From: Arthrobacter sp. SLBN-83
Lineage (GTDB): Bacteria > Actinomycetota > Actinomycetes > Actinomycetales > Micrococcaceae
Assembly: GCF_006715285.1 (NCBI RefSeq)
Contig: NZ_VFMX01000001.1
Coordinates: 62,001-126,000 of the forward strand
Direction of reading: 5' to 3'
DNA: 64,000 nt
Under the pieces are notes generated by a model. That model saw only the letters and a list, made by a program, of their open reading frames with translations, was not told the DNA's origin and did no database searches. A program made the translations under genes and the position numbers. Below, piece after piece: positions 1 to 8,614 of the stretch; position 1 is the stretch's first letter; each line of letters begins with the position of its first letter.

Positions 1-1377
1 GTCTTCCGCCACCACCGCCAACGGGTGGCCGATGGCCTGGTGCGCCGAGACCCGGAGCAGCAGGACGGCCGCACCCTGGGGGTCTTCGGCCAGCGGGAGC
101 CAGCATTCATCAAGGAGTGCAGCGGCTTCCTGGTAAGCCCCTTCGTTGTACAGCGCACGCGCCTGGACCGCCTGGGCCAGCGGAACCAGTGCGGGCTCGT
201 GGACCCGGGCCGCGATGGTCCGTGCGCTGTGGTTGTGGAACCGAAGCAGGGCCTCCCGGGCCGCCGCCAGCATCTCGTCGTCACTGACCCGGACCCCACA
301 CTCAAGGGACCACTCCACGGACCGCAGCCGGCCCTCCCCCTGCAGCAGGGTGGGGTCCTGGTGCGCCTTCACCTTCTCCAGCAGTTGAAGGCTGCGGGAG
401 ACCGACACGGTATGCCTGATGGCGCCGGCAAAGAGCCCGTTCCAAATGGACAGTTCAGCCGGAATACCGGGCGCTTCAACGATCATCTGCTGGTCCAGCA
501 GGGACCGGACGACCGCTGCACCACTGATGTCTTCGATGACTTTCCTGCCCACCGGCCCGGCAAGGGCAATGAGCTTCAGCGCTTCCTGTTCCTCGGTCCG
601 CCGCCGAAGGTGGTCTTTGGCAACAACCGCGGCGAGCCGTGCCCCGTCGCTCGGCAAGGAGCCCAGGAGCATCCAGATTCCGTTGCGTTTGACCAGGACA
701 CCGGCTTCAGCTGAGTCGTGGAGCAGGGCATCGAGGATCCGGGGGTTGCCGCCCGACGCGTTCCAAATGGCGTCCACCGTGGAACCCGGGACGGTCCCGT
801 CCAGGGCATGGGCCAGGACCTCTTCGATTTGTTCACGGTTGAGGGGACGGAGGTCGACCCGTTCGGCAAGGCCGTCGTACCAAAGCTGGTCGAGTGGCTG
901 CGGCAGGCCCGGCCGGGGTCTGGCCGCGGCCACCACTGTGGCCCATCCTGCCGAAATCACCTCAGCCAGGACGCCGGCAGAAGCGTCATCCAGGTGATGG
1001 GCGTCGTCCATAGCAATGAGGACGGATCCCGTGTTGCCGGCCTTCAGTTTCTCGAAGTATGACCACATGGAACGGAGCACTGCGACGGGCGAGACGGACT
1101 CCTCAGCGGTGAGCTCCCCCGTGTAGGGGGTCAGGACCCCGAACGGCACGGAGGCCAGGGCCGAACTTGCGTGGATCCGCACAACGTTCATGGATCCGGC
1201 AAGGCGCTCCGTCACGGCATCAGTCACGGCCGATTTGCCAATGCCGGGGCCTGCCATGATGAAAACGGCGTGGTGGGCTCCGTTCCGCAGAATGGCGCAG
1301 ATACGCTCCACCGGCTCCCGGCGTCCGGTCAGGAGCCGGTGTGTGGCCGCCTGCTTGTGGCCATTAGACGAGTCCAG
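1..1377 (-). CDS. LuxR-type P-loop (STAND/AAA) regulator, N-terminal part; cut by window edge
   Basis: The frame stays open from an in-frame TGA at 1378-1380 to base 1, so at least 458 residues are present and the C-terminus lies outside. A Walker A motif GPGIGKSA sits near residues 43-50 and a Walker B-like LIAMDDAHHL near 120-129. Leu/Ala-rich helical repeats follow. This matches the ATPase and sensor part of large LuxR-type regulators, and the next gene upstream has the same plan. A C-terminal HTH is expected but cannot be seen. The start is unclear. CTG at 1377 has AAGGGG eight bases upstream and keeps the segment before the P-loop. GTG at 1311 is the first conventional start but leaves a very short N-terminus and no spaced ribosome-binding site. 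It overlaps the 3' end of the preceding gene, suggesting translational coupling. Confidence 0.75.
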   Translation of the reverse strand, partial: MDSSNGHKQAATHRLLTGRREPVERICAILRNGAHHAVFIMAGPGIGKSAVTDAVTERLAGSMNVVRIHASSALASVPFGVLTPYTGELTAEESVSPVAVLRSMWSYFEKLKAGNTGSVLIAMDDAHHLDDASAGVLAEVISAGWATVVAAARPRPGLPQPLDQLWYDGLAERVDLRPLNREQIEEVLAHALDGTVPGSTVDAIWNASGGNPRILDALLHDSAEAGVLVKRNGIWMLLGSLPSDGARLAAVVAKDHLRRRTEEQEALKLIALAGPVGRKVIEDISGAAVVRSLLDQQMIVEAPGIPAELSIWNGLFAGAIRHTVSVSRSLQLLEKVKAHQDPTLLQGEGRLRSVEWSLECGVRVSDDEMLAAAREALLRFHNHSARTIAARVHEPALVPLAQAVQARALYNEGAYQEAAALLDECWLPLAEDPQGAAVLLLRVSAHQAIGHPLAVVAED

Positions 1378-4099
1378 TCAGATCACCCCTTGAAGTCACG
1401 CCAAGCTTGGTGAAGACCTGGTACAGGTGGCCTTCCACGGTGCGGACCGACACGCCCATTTCCATGGCGATGTCACGGTTTGAAGCGCCTCGGCCGGCCA
1501 TCCTGGCGATTTGCCGTTCCCGGCTTGTCAGCAACGGGCTTCCGCTGCTGGGCACGATGGGCAGGTTGGCTACAGTGGCGGCCAGGATGTCCAGCCGCGC
1601 CTGGGCCGTCCTGGCCGAGAGCGCATCCCCGTCCTGGCGCGCGAAATCCACGGCCAGTGCCATGCACCGCGCCTCAACGGCGTCCAGTTCGAGCGTGGCA
1701 GCAAGTTCGCCGCCGGCAAGGAGTGCCTTGGCGTCCTTTGTCCTGCTTCCAACGGCGATCAGCCGTGAGACGTCGGCCAGCGGGCCCTGCCGGTGGCCGG
1801 CAATCTCCTCCAGCAGCCGGAAGTCAGCGTCGCTGCCATTGACGGTTGCGGCCAGCAGGTAGATGCCGGCAACGGTAGCCCGGCCCGCCTCCAGGTTCCG
1901 GCGGGCTCCTTGCTTCAGTCCTGCAACCGCCTCCGGGTCGCCCAGCCAGCGCCCGGCCACCAGCGCGCAAAAATCGATGATGCATTCCGTGGCGAACCCG
2001 GCCCTGCCGGGGGTCCTCTGGAGCTTGGTGAGGTACTTGCGGGCAAACCCTGCATTGCCGGTCTGGGCATAGGCGAGGGCTGTGGCGGCATAGCCGGTGC
2101 GCAGCGCGGCCTGCACCGGCTGCAGTTCCAGTTGGGCTGTGGCGGAAATCAACGGCTCCAGGGCAGCCTCGCCGCGCCCGGAGAAGGCATAGGCCACGCC
2201 GGCCGCCAATTCAGTTGCGGCGCTTCGGAAGGGAAGCCGGTGGAGCTGCCCTGCGCTGAAGGGAGTGAGGAGATCAATGCAGCGCCGCCACTGGCCCGCC
2301 AGCAGCAGGACGAAGAATGCCTCCTTGGTGTAGCGCTCACGAAGGCCGACAATGTGCGAGGCATCGGTGAGCTGGCCACCGAGTTGGCGCATGAGGCCCA
2401 AGGCGTCCATCTCGCGGCCCGTGAAGGCGAGGGCGGTCATCAGGATGATGGCCGCCTGGAGCCGGAATCCCGTGTCGGGGTTGGCAGCAGGATCGGCTGC
2501 CCGCTCAAGTGCCGGGATCATGGCGGCAAAGTCACCGGCATGGGCCTGGTACTCGAATTCGCTCAAGGCAATCCGGTTGACTGCGCTGACGGCAGGCGCA
2601 GGCCAGGAAGAACCCTGGGCTGCCGGTTCCAGGCGTTCGCGGGCGGAGGCGAGGAGTTCCGGCACTTTACCCGCCTGTTCCGGAATGGAGAGCATGACCC
2701 TGGCTTTGGCGGCGACTACCTGGGCGTACTCCTCGGGGTCCAGTGCGTCGAGCTCGGGCTGCCAAATGTCGTCCAGGGCTGCGAGGGCCTGGACTGGCAG
2801 GTCCAGCTGGAGGTACGCCGAAGCCTTTTGGCGCTGCGCCGGCGCCCACCCTGCGTCGGTCCTCCTCAGCATGTCCGCGTAGGTCAAGGCAAAACGGGGG
2901 TCGAAGAGCTGGACTGCGGCCTGGGCGGCCGCAAGCGCCAGCGCCGGGCTGAGCTCGGCCTCACACTCATGGGTCCAGGCGGCAAAAGACATCAGTTCTT
3001 CGACGGTCATGGACGCTGGATCCGGCTCCGCGCCGCCCAGCATCACGTGTCGAAGCTCCCGCCGCCGTGAGATGCTCAGCCAGGTCCTGACCACATCCCC
3101 GATGTATCTCTCCCGCAGGGACACCCAGCGGGATTCGGACTCGTCAATTTCCAGCAGCCCGCCGTCTTCCATGTCTGCAATTACATCTGCACCGTAAATC
3201 GTGGTGAGGCGGGACAACTCCACCCTGCGGGCACAGGAGAGCATCTCGATGACTTCGCGGGTCTGTGGGGTCTCACGTGACCAGCGGGACCGGACGATGT
3301 CGTCCAGGCTGGCTGCGCCATCAAGCACCACTTTGTCCCGGAGGGTCCAGACGGAGTCCGACAGGACCAGGTTTCCGGAGAGCTGCTGTTCTGTGACCAG
3401 TGCCTTGAGCAGCAGGGGGTTGCCGCCGACCATCTGGTGGTAGGTGCTGACCAGGGAGGAAGCGACGCGGTGCCCCAGAAGTGACAGCAGGACTTGCCGG
3501 GTCTGCAGTTCGTTGAGGTTGCTGAGCCGCACCTCGGTCAGCTTCCGGTCCGTCAGCAGCCAGTGGAAGTCTGCGGGCAGGTCACTGGAGTTGGGGGCCA
3601 CCGCAACGATTTTGGCCGTGCCGGTAAGCAGGACGTTAAGCAGCACCCCGGCACTCATATCGTCGATGCTGGCAGAGGTGTCCAGGGTTATGATGCACGG
3701 CCTGCCGGCGGCATCGCTGCGGATCAGGGAGGTGATGCCCCGCAGGATGGCTGTGGGCGAGCCCATGTAGGCCTGCGGCAGCCGGGCCAGCAGGAAGGAG
3801 AGGCAGCCGTACGGGGTGCTGGAGCCCGACGGTCCGTTCCGCAGTTGCAGCGACCAAATATCGGGGCCGAGGTCTGCCACTGCCGCACGGGCCAGCGAGG
3901 ACTTCCCCACCCCGCGGGCACCTGTGATGACGACGCCGAGAGAGTTCTCGCTGGTCAGGGCGCTGCGGACGGCGTCGAGGTTGGCGCTGCGTGCAGGCAC
4001 GGACCATTGCTGGTTCTCCGGCGCTGCGGAGGGTGGCGTGGGCAGCCTGTCACCTTGAGGTGTTGACCCACGTCCCCAGCTGAGTGGCTCGATTGACAT
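1364..4099 (-). CDS. Large LuxR-family ATP-binding transcriptional regulator
   Basis: A 911-residue protein from ATG at 4099, which has AGGGG nine bases upstream. The frame can be extended further upstream only by running into pth. The Walker A motif GARGVGKS is at residues 60-67. The middle is a long Ala/Leu-rich helical region like the TPR or winged-helix sensor part of LAL/STAND regulators. The last 56 or so residues are a LuxR HTH (TSRERQIARMAGRGASNRDI, then SVRTVEGHLYQVFTKLGV). It should bind DNA in response to a ligand or partner coupled to ATP; the signal is unknown. An inverted repeat at 4111-4136 lies directly before its ribosome-binding site. It is followed at once by a second protein with a similar N-terminus. 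Confidence 0.9.
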   Translation of the reverse strand: MSIEPLSWGRGSTPQGDRLPTPPSAAPENQQWSVPARSANLDAVRSALTSENSLGVVITGARGVGKSSLARAAVADLGPDIWSLQLRNGPSGSSTPYGCLSFLLARLPQAYMGSPTAILRGITSLIRSDAAGRPCIITLDTSASIDDMSAGVLLNVLLTGTAKIVAVAPNSSDLPADFHWLLTDRKLTEVRLSNLNELQTRQVLLSLLGHRVASSLVSTYHQMVGGNPLLLKALVTEQQLSGNLVLSDSVWTLRDKVVLDGAASLDDIVRSRWSRETPQTREVIEMLSCARRVELSRLTTIYGADVIADMEDGGLLEIDESESRWVSLRERYIGDVVRTWLSISRRRELRHVMLGGAEPDPASMTVEELMSFAAWTHECEAELSPALALAAAQAAVQLFDPRFALTYADMLRRTDAGWAPAQRQKASAYLQLDLPVQALAALDDIWQPELDALDPEEYAQVVAAKARVMLSIPEQAGKVPELLASARERLEPAAQGSSWPAPAVSAVNRIALSEFEYQAHAGDFAAMIPALERAADPAANPDTGFRLQAAIILMTALAFTGREMDALGLMRQLGGQLTDASHIVGLRERYTKEAFFVLLLAGQWRRCIDLLTPFSAGQLHRLPFRSAATELAAGVAYAFSGRGEAALEPLISATAQLELQPVQAALRTGYAATALAYAQTGNAGFARKYLTKLQRTPGRAGFATECIIDFCALVAGRWLGDPEAVAGLKQGARRNLEAGRATVAGIYLLAATVNGSDADFRLLEEIAGHRQGPLADVSRLIAVGSRTKDAKALLAGGELAATLELDAVEARCMALAVDFARQDGDALSARTAQARLDILAATVANLPIVPSSGSPLLTSRERQIARMAGRGASNRDIAMEMGVSVRTVEGHLYQVFTKLGVTSRGDLTGLV

Positions 4100-4110
4100 G
4101 AACTTATCCC

Positions 4111-4136
4111 CTACATCCTGCAATAGCGGGATGTAG
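4111..4136 (-). promoter_or_regulatory. Inverted repeat in leader of the LuxR-family regulator
   Basis: Perfect 8-base arms CTACATCC and GGATGTAG are separated by 10 bases. The proximal arm ends just before the AGGGG ribosome-binding site of the gene starting at 4099. It could be an operator for autoregulation or an RNA hairpin that gates translation. The sequence alone does not choose between these. Confidence 0.45.
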
Positions 4137-4208
4137 CCCCTTTGCTCCCCCGCATAGGAAGAAGAGTACCCTCTGCCACAGACAAGGAAATAGGGTCGAA
4201 GGGAACTT

Positions 4209-4814
4209 TTACGATTCCGGCTGGCGTGACCCCGACTTTGCGGGGTGGAACCTTTGCTGGGCGGCGGTGAGTCCGTCACGGAGCAGGGACTCCACGGCGT
4301 CGGCGGCGTCATCCAGCAGGAACGGCAGTTCCTTCTGTTCCGTGGTGCCAAAATCCCGCAAAACGTAATCGGCGGTGTCCATCCTGCCGGGCGGCCTTCC
4401 CACCCCCACACGGACACGCAGGTAGTCCTTGGTGCTCAGCGCCTTGGAGATGTCCCGCAGGCCGTTGTGGCCGCCTTCCCCGCCGCCGAGCTTGAGTTTG
4501 ACGGTGTTAAAGGGAATGTCGATCTCGTCATGGACGGCCACCACGTGATCGGCGGAAATGCCGTAGAAGTTGGCCAGGGCGGAGACGGGGCCGCCGGAGA
4601 CATTCATGTAACTCATCGGCTTCGCCAGGACCACGCGGGGACCGCCGATGCCCAGCCGGCCTTCCAGAACCTGGGCGCGGGCCTTATGCGTCTTGAAGCC
4701 GGCCCCAATACGGCCGGCAAGTTCGTCAAGCACCATCTGGCCCACATTGTGCCGGTTGCCTCGGTATTGGGCGCCGGGGTTGCCGAGGCCAACAATCAGC
4801 CAGGTATCTGTCAT
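4209..4814 (-). CDS. pth: Peptidyl-tRNA hydrolase
   Basis: A 201-residue cytosolic enzyme that cleaves the ester bond of peptidyl-tRNAs dropped from ribosomes and recycles the tRNA. The N-terminus WLIVGLGNPGAQYRGNRHNV carries the family signature with the catalytic His at residue 22. KPMSYMN (Asn and Met of the substrate pocket), HDEIDIPF and GGGEGGHNGLRD are the other conserved blocks. ATG at 4814 puts the signature at the usual distance from the N-terminus, so the longer upstream frame is rejected. It follows rplY by 136 bases in the same direction, a pairing common in actinobacteria. Confidence 0.97.
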   Translation of the reverse strand: MTDTWLIVGLGNPGAQYRGNRHNVGQMVLDELAGRIGAGFKTHKARAQVLEGRLGIGGPRVVLAKPMSYMNVSGGPVSALANFYGISADHVVAVHDEIDIPFNTVKLKLGGGEGGHNGLRDISKALSTKDYLRVRVGVGRPPGRMDTADYVLRDFGTTEQKELPFLLDDAADAVESLLRDGLTAAQQRFHPAKSGSRQPES

Positions 4815-4900
4815 GGAATCAATCCTATGGGGCGGCTTGGGCGGGAAGGACAGCGTGCGGACGGGGACAGTCAACACGGGTACGGCGGTGGCCAGACATG

Positions 4901-4934
4901 GCAGTGGCCGGGCCCCTGGGGGTCCGGCCACTGC
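4901..4934 (-). terminator. GC-rich hairpin between rplY and pth
   Basis: Perfect 11-bp arms GCAGTGGCCGG and CCGGCCACTGC enclose a 12-base loop, 17 bases after the rplY stop codon. No T-run follows on the minus strand, so this is terminator-like or an RNA stability structure, not a classic intrinsic terminator. Confidence 0.4.
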
Positions 4935-4950
4935 TGATATTGCGGAGTTG

Positions 4951-5571
4951 TTACTCGGCTGCGGCTTCCTCGGCTGCGGGAGCTTCCTCGGCTTCGGCCT
5001 CGGTGGCAGCTTCGGCTTCCTCTTCCTCGGCCACGACGGTGGCTTCGGAGATGTTCACGACAAGCGTCTCGGCGTCGGTCAGCAGCGTAACGTTCTTGGG
5101 AAGTGCAAGGTCGGACGCGAGGATGTGCTCGCCGGCTGCACGGCCTTCGATGCTCACGCTGACGGTCTCGGGCAGGTGCGTTGCCTCGGCCTCGACGGAA
5201 ACGGCCGTCAGCTCAAGGTTGTGCACGGTGCCGGGAGCGGTTTCGCCTTCAACGTGGACCGGGACGTCAACGGTGACCTTCTCGCCCTGGCGGACGGTCA
5301 GGAGGTCGATGTGCTCAATGATCTGCTTGACGGCGTCGCGCTGGACATCCTTTACCAGGGCCAGGTGGCCTTCGCCGTTGATGTCGAGGGACAGCAGGGC
5401 GTTGGGGGTGCGGACGGCAAGGGTGGTGGCCTTTGCCGGCAGGGTCACGTGGATGGGCTCTGCGCCGTGGCCGTAGATGACAGCGGGGATCTGGTTGTTC
5501 ATGCGGGCGCGGCGGGCGTAGCCCTTGCCGAATTCGGTGCGCAGTTCTGCTGCGAGCTTCTGCTCAGACAT
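4951..5571 (-). CDS. rplY: 50S ribosomal protein L25/general stress protein Ctc
   Basis: A 206-residue long-form L25 (CTC type) that binds 5S rRNA in the large subunit. The N-terminal domain contains the block RRARMNNQIPAVIYGHG. The C-terminal TL5-like domain is followed by a tail made almost only of Ala and Glu (about residues 180-206), typical of actinobacterial versions. ATG at 5571 has AAGGAGA seven bases upstream, a near-ideal ribosome-binding site. The DNA for the tail is internally repetitive. The leader contains several short hairpins. Confidence 0.97.
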   Translation of the reverse strand: MSEQKLAAELRTEFGKGYARRARMNNQIPAVIYGHGAEPIHVTLPAKATTLAVRTPNALLSLDINGEGHLALVKDVQRDAVKQIIEHIDLLTVRQGEKVTVDVPVHVEGETAPGTVHNLELTAVSVEAEATHLPETVSVSIEGRAAGEHILASDLALPKNVTLLTDAETLVVNISEATVVAEEEEAEAATEAEAEEAPAAEEAAAE

Positions 5572-5793
5572 GGAAATCTCCTTGAAGACTAAATGGTGTT
5601 CAGCAAGGGCGGAGGTCTGGTGTGACCTTCAACGCCGGGCGCCCGGATGGCGGCCCTTCAAGAAGGCAGTCCCTGTGAAGGGACCAGCAGACCCAGTCGA
5701 TAACGGAGGCTATGCCCTCCCTCGCCAAGGTATCGCCTAACAGCCTACCAGTGCCGGGACCGATTCCTTAAAACAAGGCCCCGTCGACAAAAG

Positions 5794-5825
5794 GGGACCC
5801 CGCCGGCTCCTGCCGGCGGGGTCCC
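5794..5825 (-). terminator. Intrinsic terminator after prs
   Basis: A perfect 13-bp stem (GGGACCCCGCCGG with its complement) and 6-base loop are followed on the minus strand by TTTTG. It lies 22 bases beyond the prs stop and should end the glmU-prs transcript. Confidence 0.85.
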
Positions 5826-5846
5826 GTTCTAAGGAAACGTACGGCC

Positions 5847-6827
5847 TTACGCCTTGCCGTCGAAGAGGCTGGTGACCGAGCCGTCGTCGAACACTTCGCG
5901 GATGGCGCGGGCAATCAGCGGGGCGATGGACAGCACCGTGAGCTGCGGGAAACGCTGGGACGAGTTCAAGGGGAGGGTGTTGGTAACCACCACTTCACGG
6001 GCGCCGGACTCGGAAAGCCGGCGTGCGGCCGGATCCGAGAAGACGGCGTGGGTGGCGGCGATGATGACGTCCTTGGCACCGGCGTTCTTTAGGACATTGA
6101 CGGCACCGGAGATGGTTCCGCCGGTGTCGATCATGTCGTCGATCAGGACGCAGGTGCGCCCCTCGATCTGGCCCACCACGGTCTTGGAGACGGCCTGGTT
6201 GGGGACGGTGAGGTCGCGGCTCTTGTGCACGAAGGCCAGCGGGGCGCCGCCCAGGCGTTCGGCCCACTGTTCAGCCACGCGGACACGGCCGGTGTCTGGG
6301 GAAACAACGGTGATGTTGTCGGCGGCGACGCGGGTGCGGATGTAGTCAGCCAGCAGCGGGATGGCCATCAGGTGGTCGACGGGGCCGTCGAAGAAGCCCT
6401 GAATCTGCGACGTGTGCAGGTCCACGCTCATGATGCGGTCAGCGCCCGCAGTCTTGTAGAGGTCCGCCACCAGGCGGGCGGAGATGGGCTCGCGGCCGCG
6501 GCCCTTCTTGTCCTGGCGGGCGTAGGGGTAGAACGGCGACACCACGGTAATGCGCTTGGCGGAGGCGCGCTTCAGCGAATCGATCATGATCAGCTGTTCC
6601 ATGAGGTGGTTGTTCAGCGGTGCGGGGTGGGCCTGGATCACGAAGGCGTCGGTGCCGCGGACGCTTTCCCCGGCCCGGACGTAGATCTCGCCGTTGGCGA
6701 AGTCGTAGGCGTCAACGGGAAGGAGGTCGGTGCCCAGTTCCTTTGCGATTTCCCGGGCCAGCTCCGGATGGGCCCGCCCGGTGGCGAGCACCAGCTTCTT
6801 TTCGCCGTGCGCCGTAATTTCGCTCAT
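5847..6827 (-). CDS. prs: Ribose-phosphate pyrophosphokinase (PRPP synthetase)
   Basis: A 326-residue enzyme that makes PRPP from ribose 5-phosphate and ATP for purine, pyrimidine, His and Trp synthesis. Visible features are the class I motifs FANGEIYVR, the metal/ATP loop YPYARQDKKGRGREPISARL, VDLHTSQIQGFFDGPVDHL and the PRPP-binding loop VLIDDMIDTGGTISGA. Length is normal for the family. The ATG lies only two bases after the glmU stop codon, so the two genes are almost certainly cotranscribed and probably translationally coupled. Confidence 0.98.
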   Translation of the reverse strand: MSEITAHGEKKLVLATGRAHPELAREIAKELGTDLLPVDAYDFANGEIYVRAGESVRGTDAFVIQAHPAPLNNHLMEQLIMIDSLKRASAKRITVVSPFYPYARQDKKGRGREPISARLVADLYKTAGADRIMSVDLHTSQIQGFFDGPVDHLMAIPLLADYIRTRVAADNITVVSPDTGRVRVAEQWAERLGGAPLAFVHKSRDLTVPNQAVSKTVVGQIEGRTCVLIDDMIDTGGTISGAVNVLKNAGAKDVIIAATHAVFSDPAARRLSESGAREVVVTNTLPLNSSQRFPQLTVLSIAPLIARAIREVFDDGSVTSLFDGKA

Positions 6828-6829
6828 TG

Positions 6830-8308
6830 TTACTTGCCCTCTTCTGTAGATGCCGGGGTACTTGAGGAGTCATTGGTGGCCGCCTGGGCCAGTTCGGCGG
6901 AGCGGGTCCCCGGACGGTGCGCGGGAACCCAGCCTTCGGCGTTGCGCTGGGCAGCGACGCTCAGCGCAAGCGCTCCGGCCGGAACGTCTTTGCGGATCAC
7001 CGCGCCGGCGCCGCTGTAGGCGCCGTCCCCCACGGTGACCGGGGCAACAAAGACAGTGTTGGAGCCTGTGCGGACGCCCGAGCCGATCACCGTGCGGTGC
7101 TTCTTCTCGCCGTCGTAATTGGCCGTGATGTTGCCGCAGCCAATGTTGGTGTCCTCGCCGATTTCGGCGTCGCCCGCGTAGCCCAGGTGGGACAGCTTGG
7201 AACCGCGGCCGATGGTGACGTTCTTGGTTTCGTAGAAGGCGCCGATCTTGCCCTTCTCACCCAGCACGGTGCCGGGGCGGAGGTACGTGAAGGGGCCGAC
7301 GGCGGCGCGCGGGCCGATCACGGAGCCGGAACCATGGGTGCGGGCAACCGTGGCGCCCTCGCCTACGGTGACGTCGGTCAGGGTGGTGTCGGGGCCCACG
7401 ACGGCGTCCCTCGCCACGGTGGTGGAGCCGTGCAGTTGGGTGTTGGGCAGGAGGCGGACGTCCTCGTCCAGTGTGACGGAGGAGTCGATCCAGGTGGTGG
7501 CCGGGTCAACCACGGTGACGCCGGCGCGCATCCAGGCTTCCACGGTGCGGCGGTTCAGTTCGGCACCGAGGGCGGCGAGCTGGACGCGGTCATTGGCGCC
7601 CTCCACCTGCCAGCGGTCGTCGGTGACAACGGCGGCGACGCGGCCGCCTGCCTCCCGGGCCAGTCCCAGCACGTCAGTAAGGTATTTCTCGCCCTGGGCG
7701 TTGTCGGTGGTGACCTTGCCCAGCGCATCGCGGAGCACCGCGGCATCAAAGGCGTAGATGCCGGAGTTGACTTCCCGGATCAGTTTTTCGGCCTCGGAGG
7801 AGTCCTTGTGTTCGCGGATGCCGGTGACCGAACCGTCCACGCCGCGGAGGATGCGGCCGTAACCGGTGGCGTCATCGAGGACTGCCGTGAGGACCGTGAC
7901 GGCGTTGCCTTCGAACTCATGGGTGGCAACGAGCTCGGTCAGCAGTTCCCCGGACAGCAGGGGCACGTCGCCGTACGTGACCACGACGGTTCCATCCAGG
8001 GCCTGCCCGGCGTCCAGCGCCTCGAGCGCGGCTTCAACAGCGCGGCCGGTGCCCGGGACGTCGTCCTGGTCCACGATGAGGGCCTGCGGGTCGAGGGCGG
8101 CCACGTGGCCTTCCACCAGGTCGCGTTCGTGGCGCACCACGATGGCAAGCCGCTGCGGATTAATGCTGCGGGCGGCACGGAGGGCGTGGCCCACCATGGA
8201 GAGACCGCCGATTTCGTGCAGGATCTTGGGAGTACGCGATTTCATCCGGGTGCCGGCGCCTGCGGCCAGAACGATTACAGCGGCCGGACCGGCATTCTCG
8301 GGGATCAC
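6830..8308 (-). CDS. glmU: Bifunctional GlcNAc-1-P uridyltransferase/GlcN-1-P acetyltransferase
   Basis: A 492-residue enzyme that makes UDP-GlcNAc, the first committed nucleotide sugar of peptidoglycan. The N-terminal nucleotidyltransferase domain starts with VIVLAAGAGTRMKSRTPKIL. The C-terminal half is a left-handed beta-helix of hexapeptide repeats with the acetyltransferase block YAGDAEIGEDTNIGCG and the following NYDGEKKH. The start is GTG at 8308 with AAGGAGAG eight bases upstream. A longer frame would run into the tRNA gene. It forms an operon with prs. Confidence 0.97.
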   Translation of the reverse strand: MIPENAGPAAVIVLAAGAGTRMKSRTPKILHEIGGLSMVGHALRAARSINPQRLAIVVRHERDLVEGHVAALDPQALIVDQDDVPGTGRAVEAALEALDAGQALDGTVVVTYGDVPLLSGELLTELVATHEFEGNAVTVLTAVLDDATGYGRILRGVDGSVTGIREHKDSSEAEKLIREVNSGIYAFDAAVLRDALGKVTTDNAQGEKYLTDVLGLAREAGGRVAAVVTDDRWQVEGANDRVQLAALGAELNRRTVEAWMRAGVTVVDPATTWIDSSVTLDEDVRLLPNTQLHGSTTVARDAVVGPDTTLTDVTVGEGATVARTHGSGSVIGPRAAVGPFTYLRPGTVLGEKGKIGAFYETKNVTIGRGSKLSHLGYAGDAEIGEDTNIGCGNITANYDGEKKHRTVIGSGVRTGSNTVFVAPVTVGDGAYSGAGAVIRKDVPAGALALSVAAQRNAEGWVPAHRPGTRSAELAQAATNDSSSTPASTEEGK

Positions 8309-8411
8309 GTACGGGCTCTCCTTGCTTGTTTGTGCTGGCGCTTTGCGGTGTCCCGCAGCCCAGGCCGCCGGGCACCGGGTGCCATCCTCATGATCGCTCC
8401 TTGCGCAGCAG

Positions 8412-8483
8412 TTCCGCCCATAGGATTCGAACCTATACTCCACGGCTCCAAAGGCCGGGGTGCTGCCGTTACACCAGAGCGGA
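8412..8483 (-). tRNA. tRNA-Gln (anticodon TTG)
   Basis: The minus strand folds into a cloverleaf: acceptor arm TCCGCTC/GGGCGGA (one T-G pair), D-stem GTG/CAC, anticodon loop CTTTGGA with anticodon TTG, and T-loop GGTTCGAATCC with stem TATAG/CTATG style pairing. The discriminator is A and CCA is not encoded. The outermost anticodon-stem pair looks mismatched. It lies just upstream of glmU and divergent from the TetR gene. Confidence 0.95.
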
Positions 8484-8614
8484 CCGTGCCGAAGACTCAA
8501 GGCCCGGGCACAAGTCCCTATTTTGCCACGGGTTCAGGGCGCCGCGCGACACGGCCCTTCCCGCCTGCCGGTCCGGCCGGATCCGGCCGGTCGGCGGTGA
8601 GGCATGATGGGAAG

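Noticed and set aside
4100..4417. N-terminal extension of the LuxR regulator
   Set aside because: It reads through the pth 3' end and its own leader dyad; ATG 4099 has a ribosome-binding site.
6917..8614. Long plus-strand frame running into the TetR gene
   Set aside because: It is antisense to glmU and crosses the tRNA-Gln gene. Only the part from GTG 8615 is TetR.
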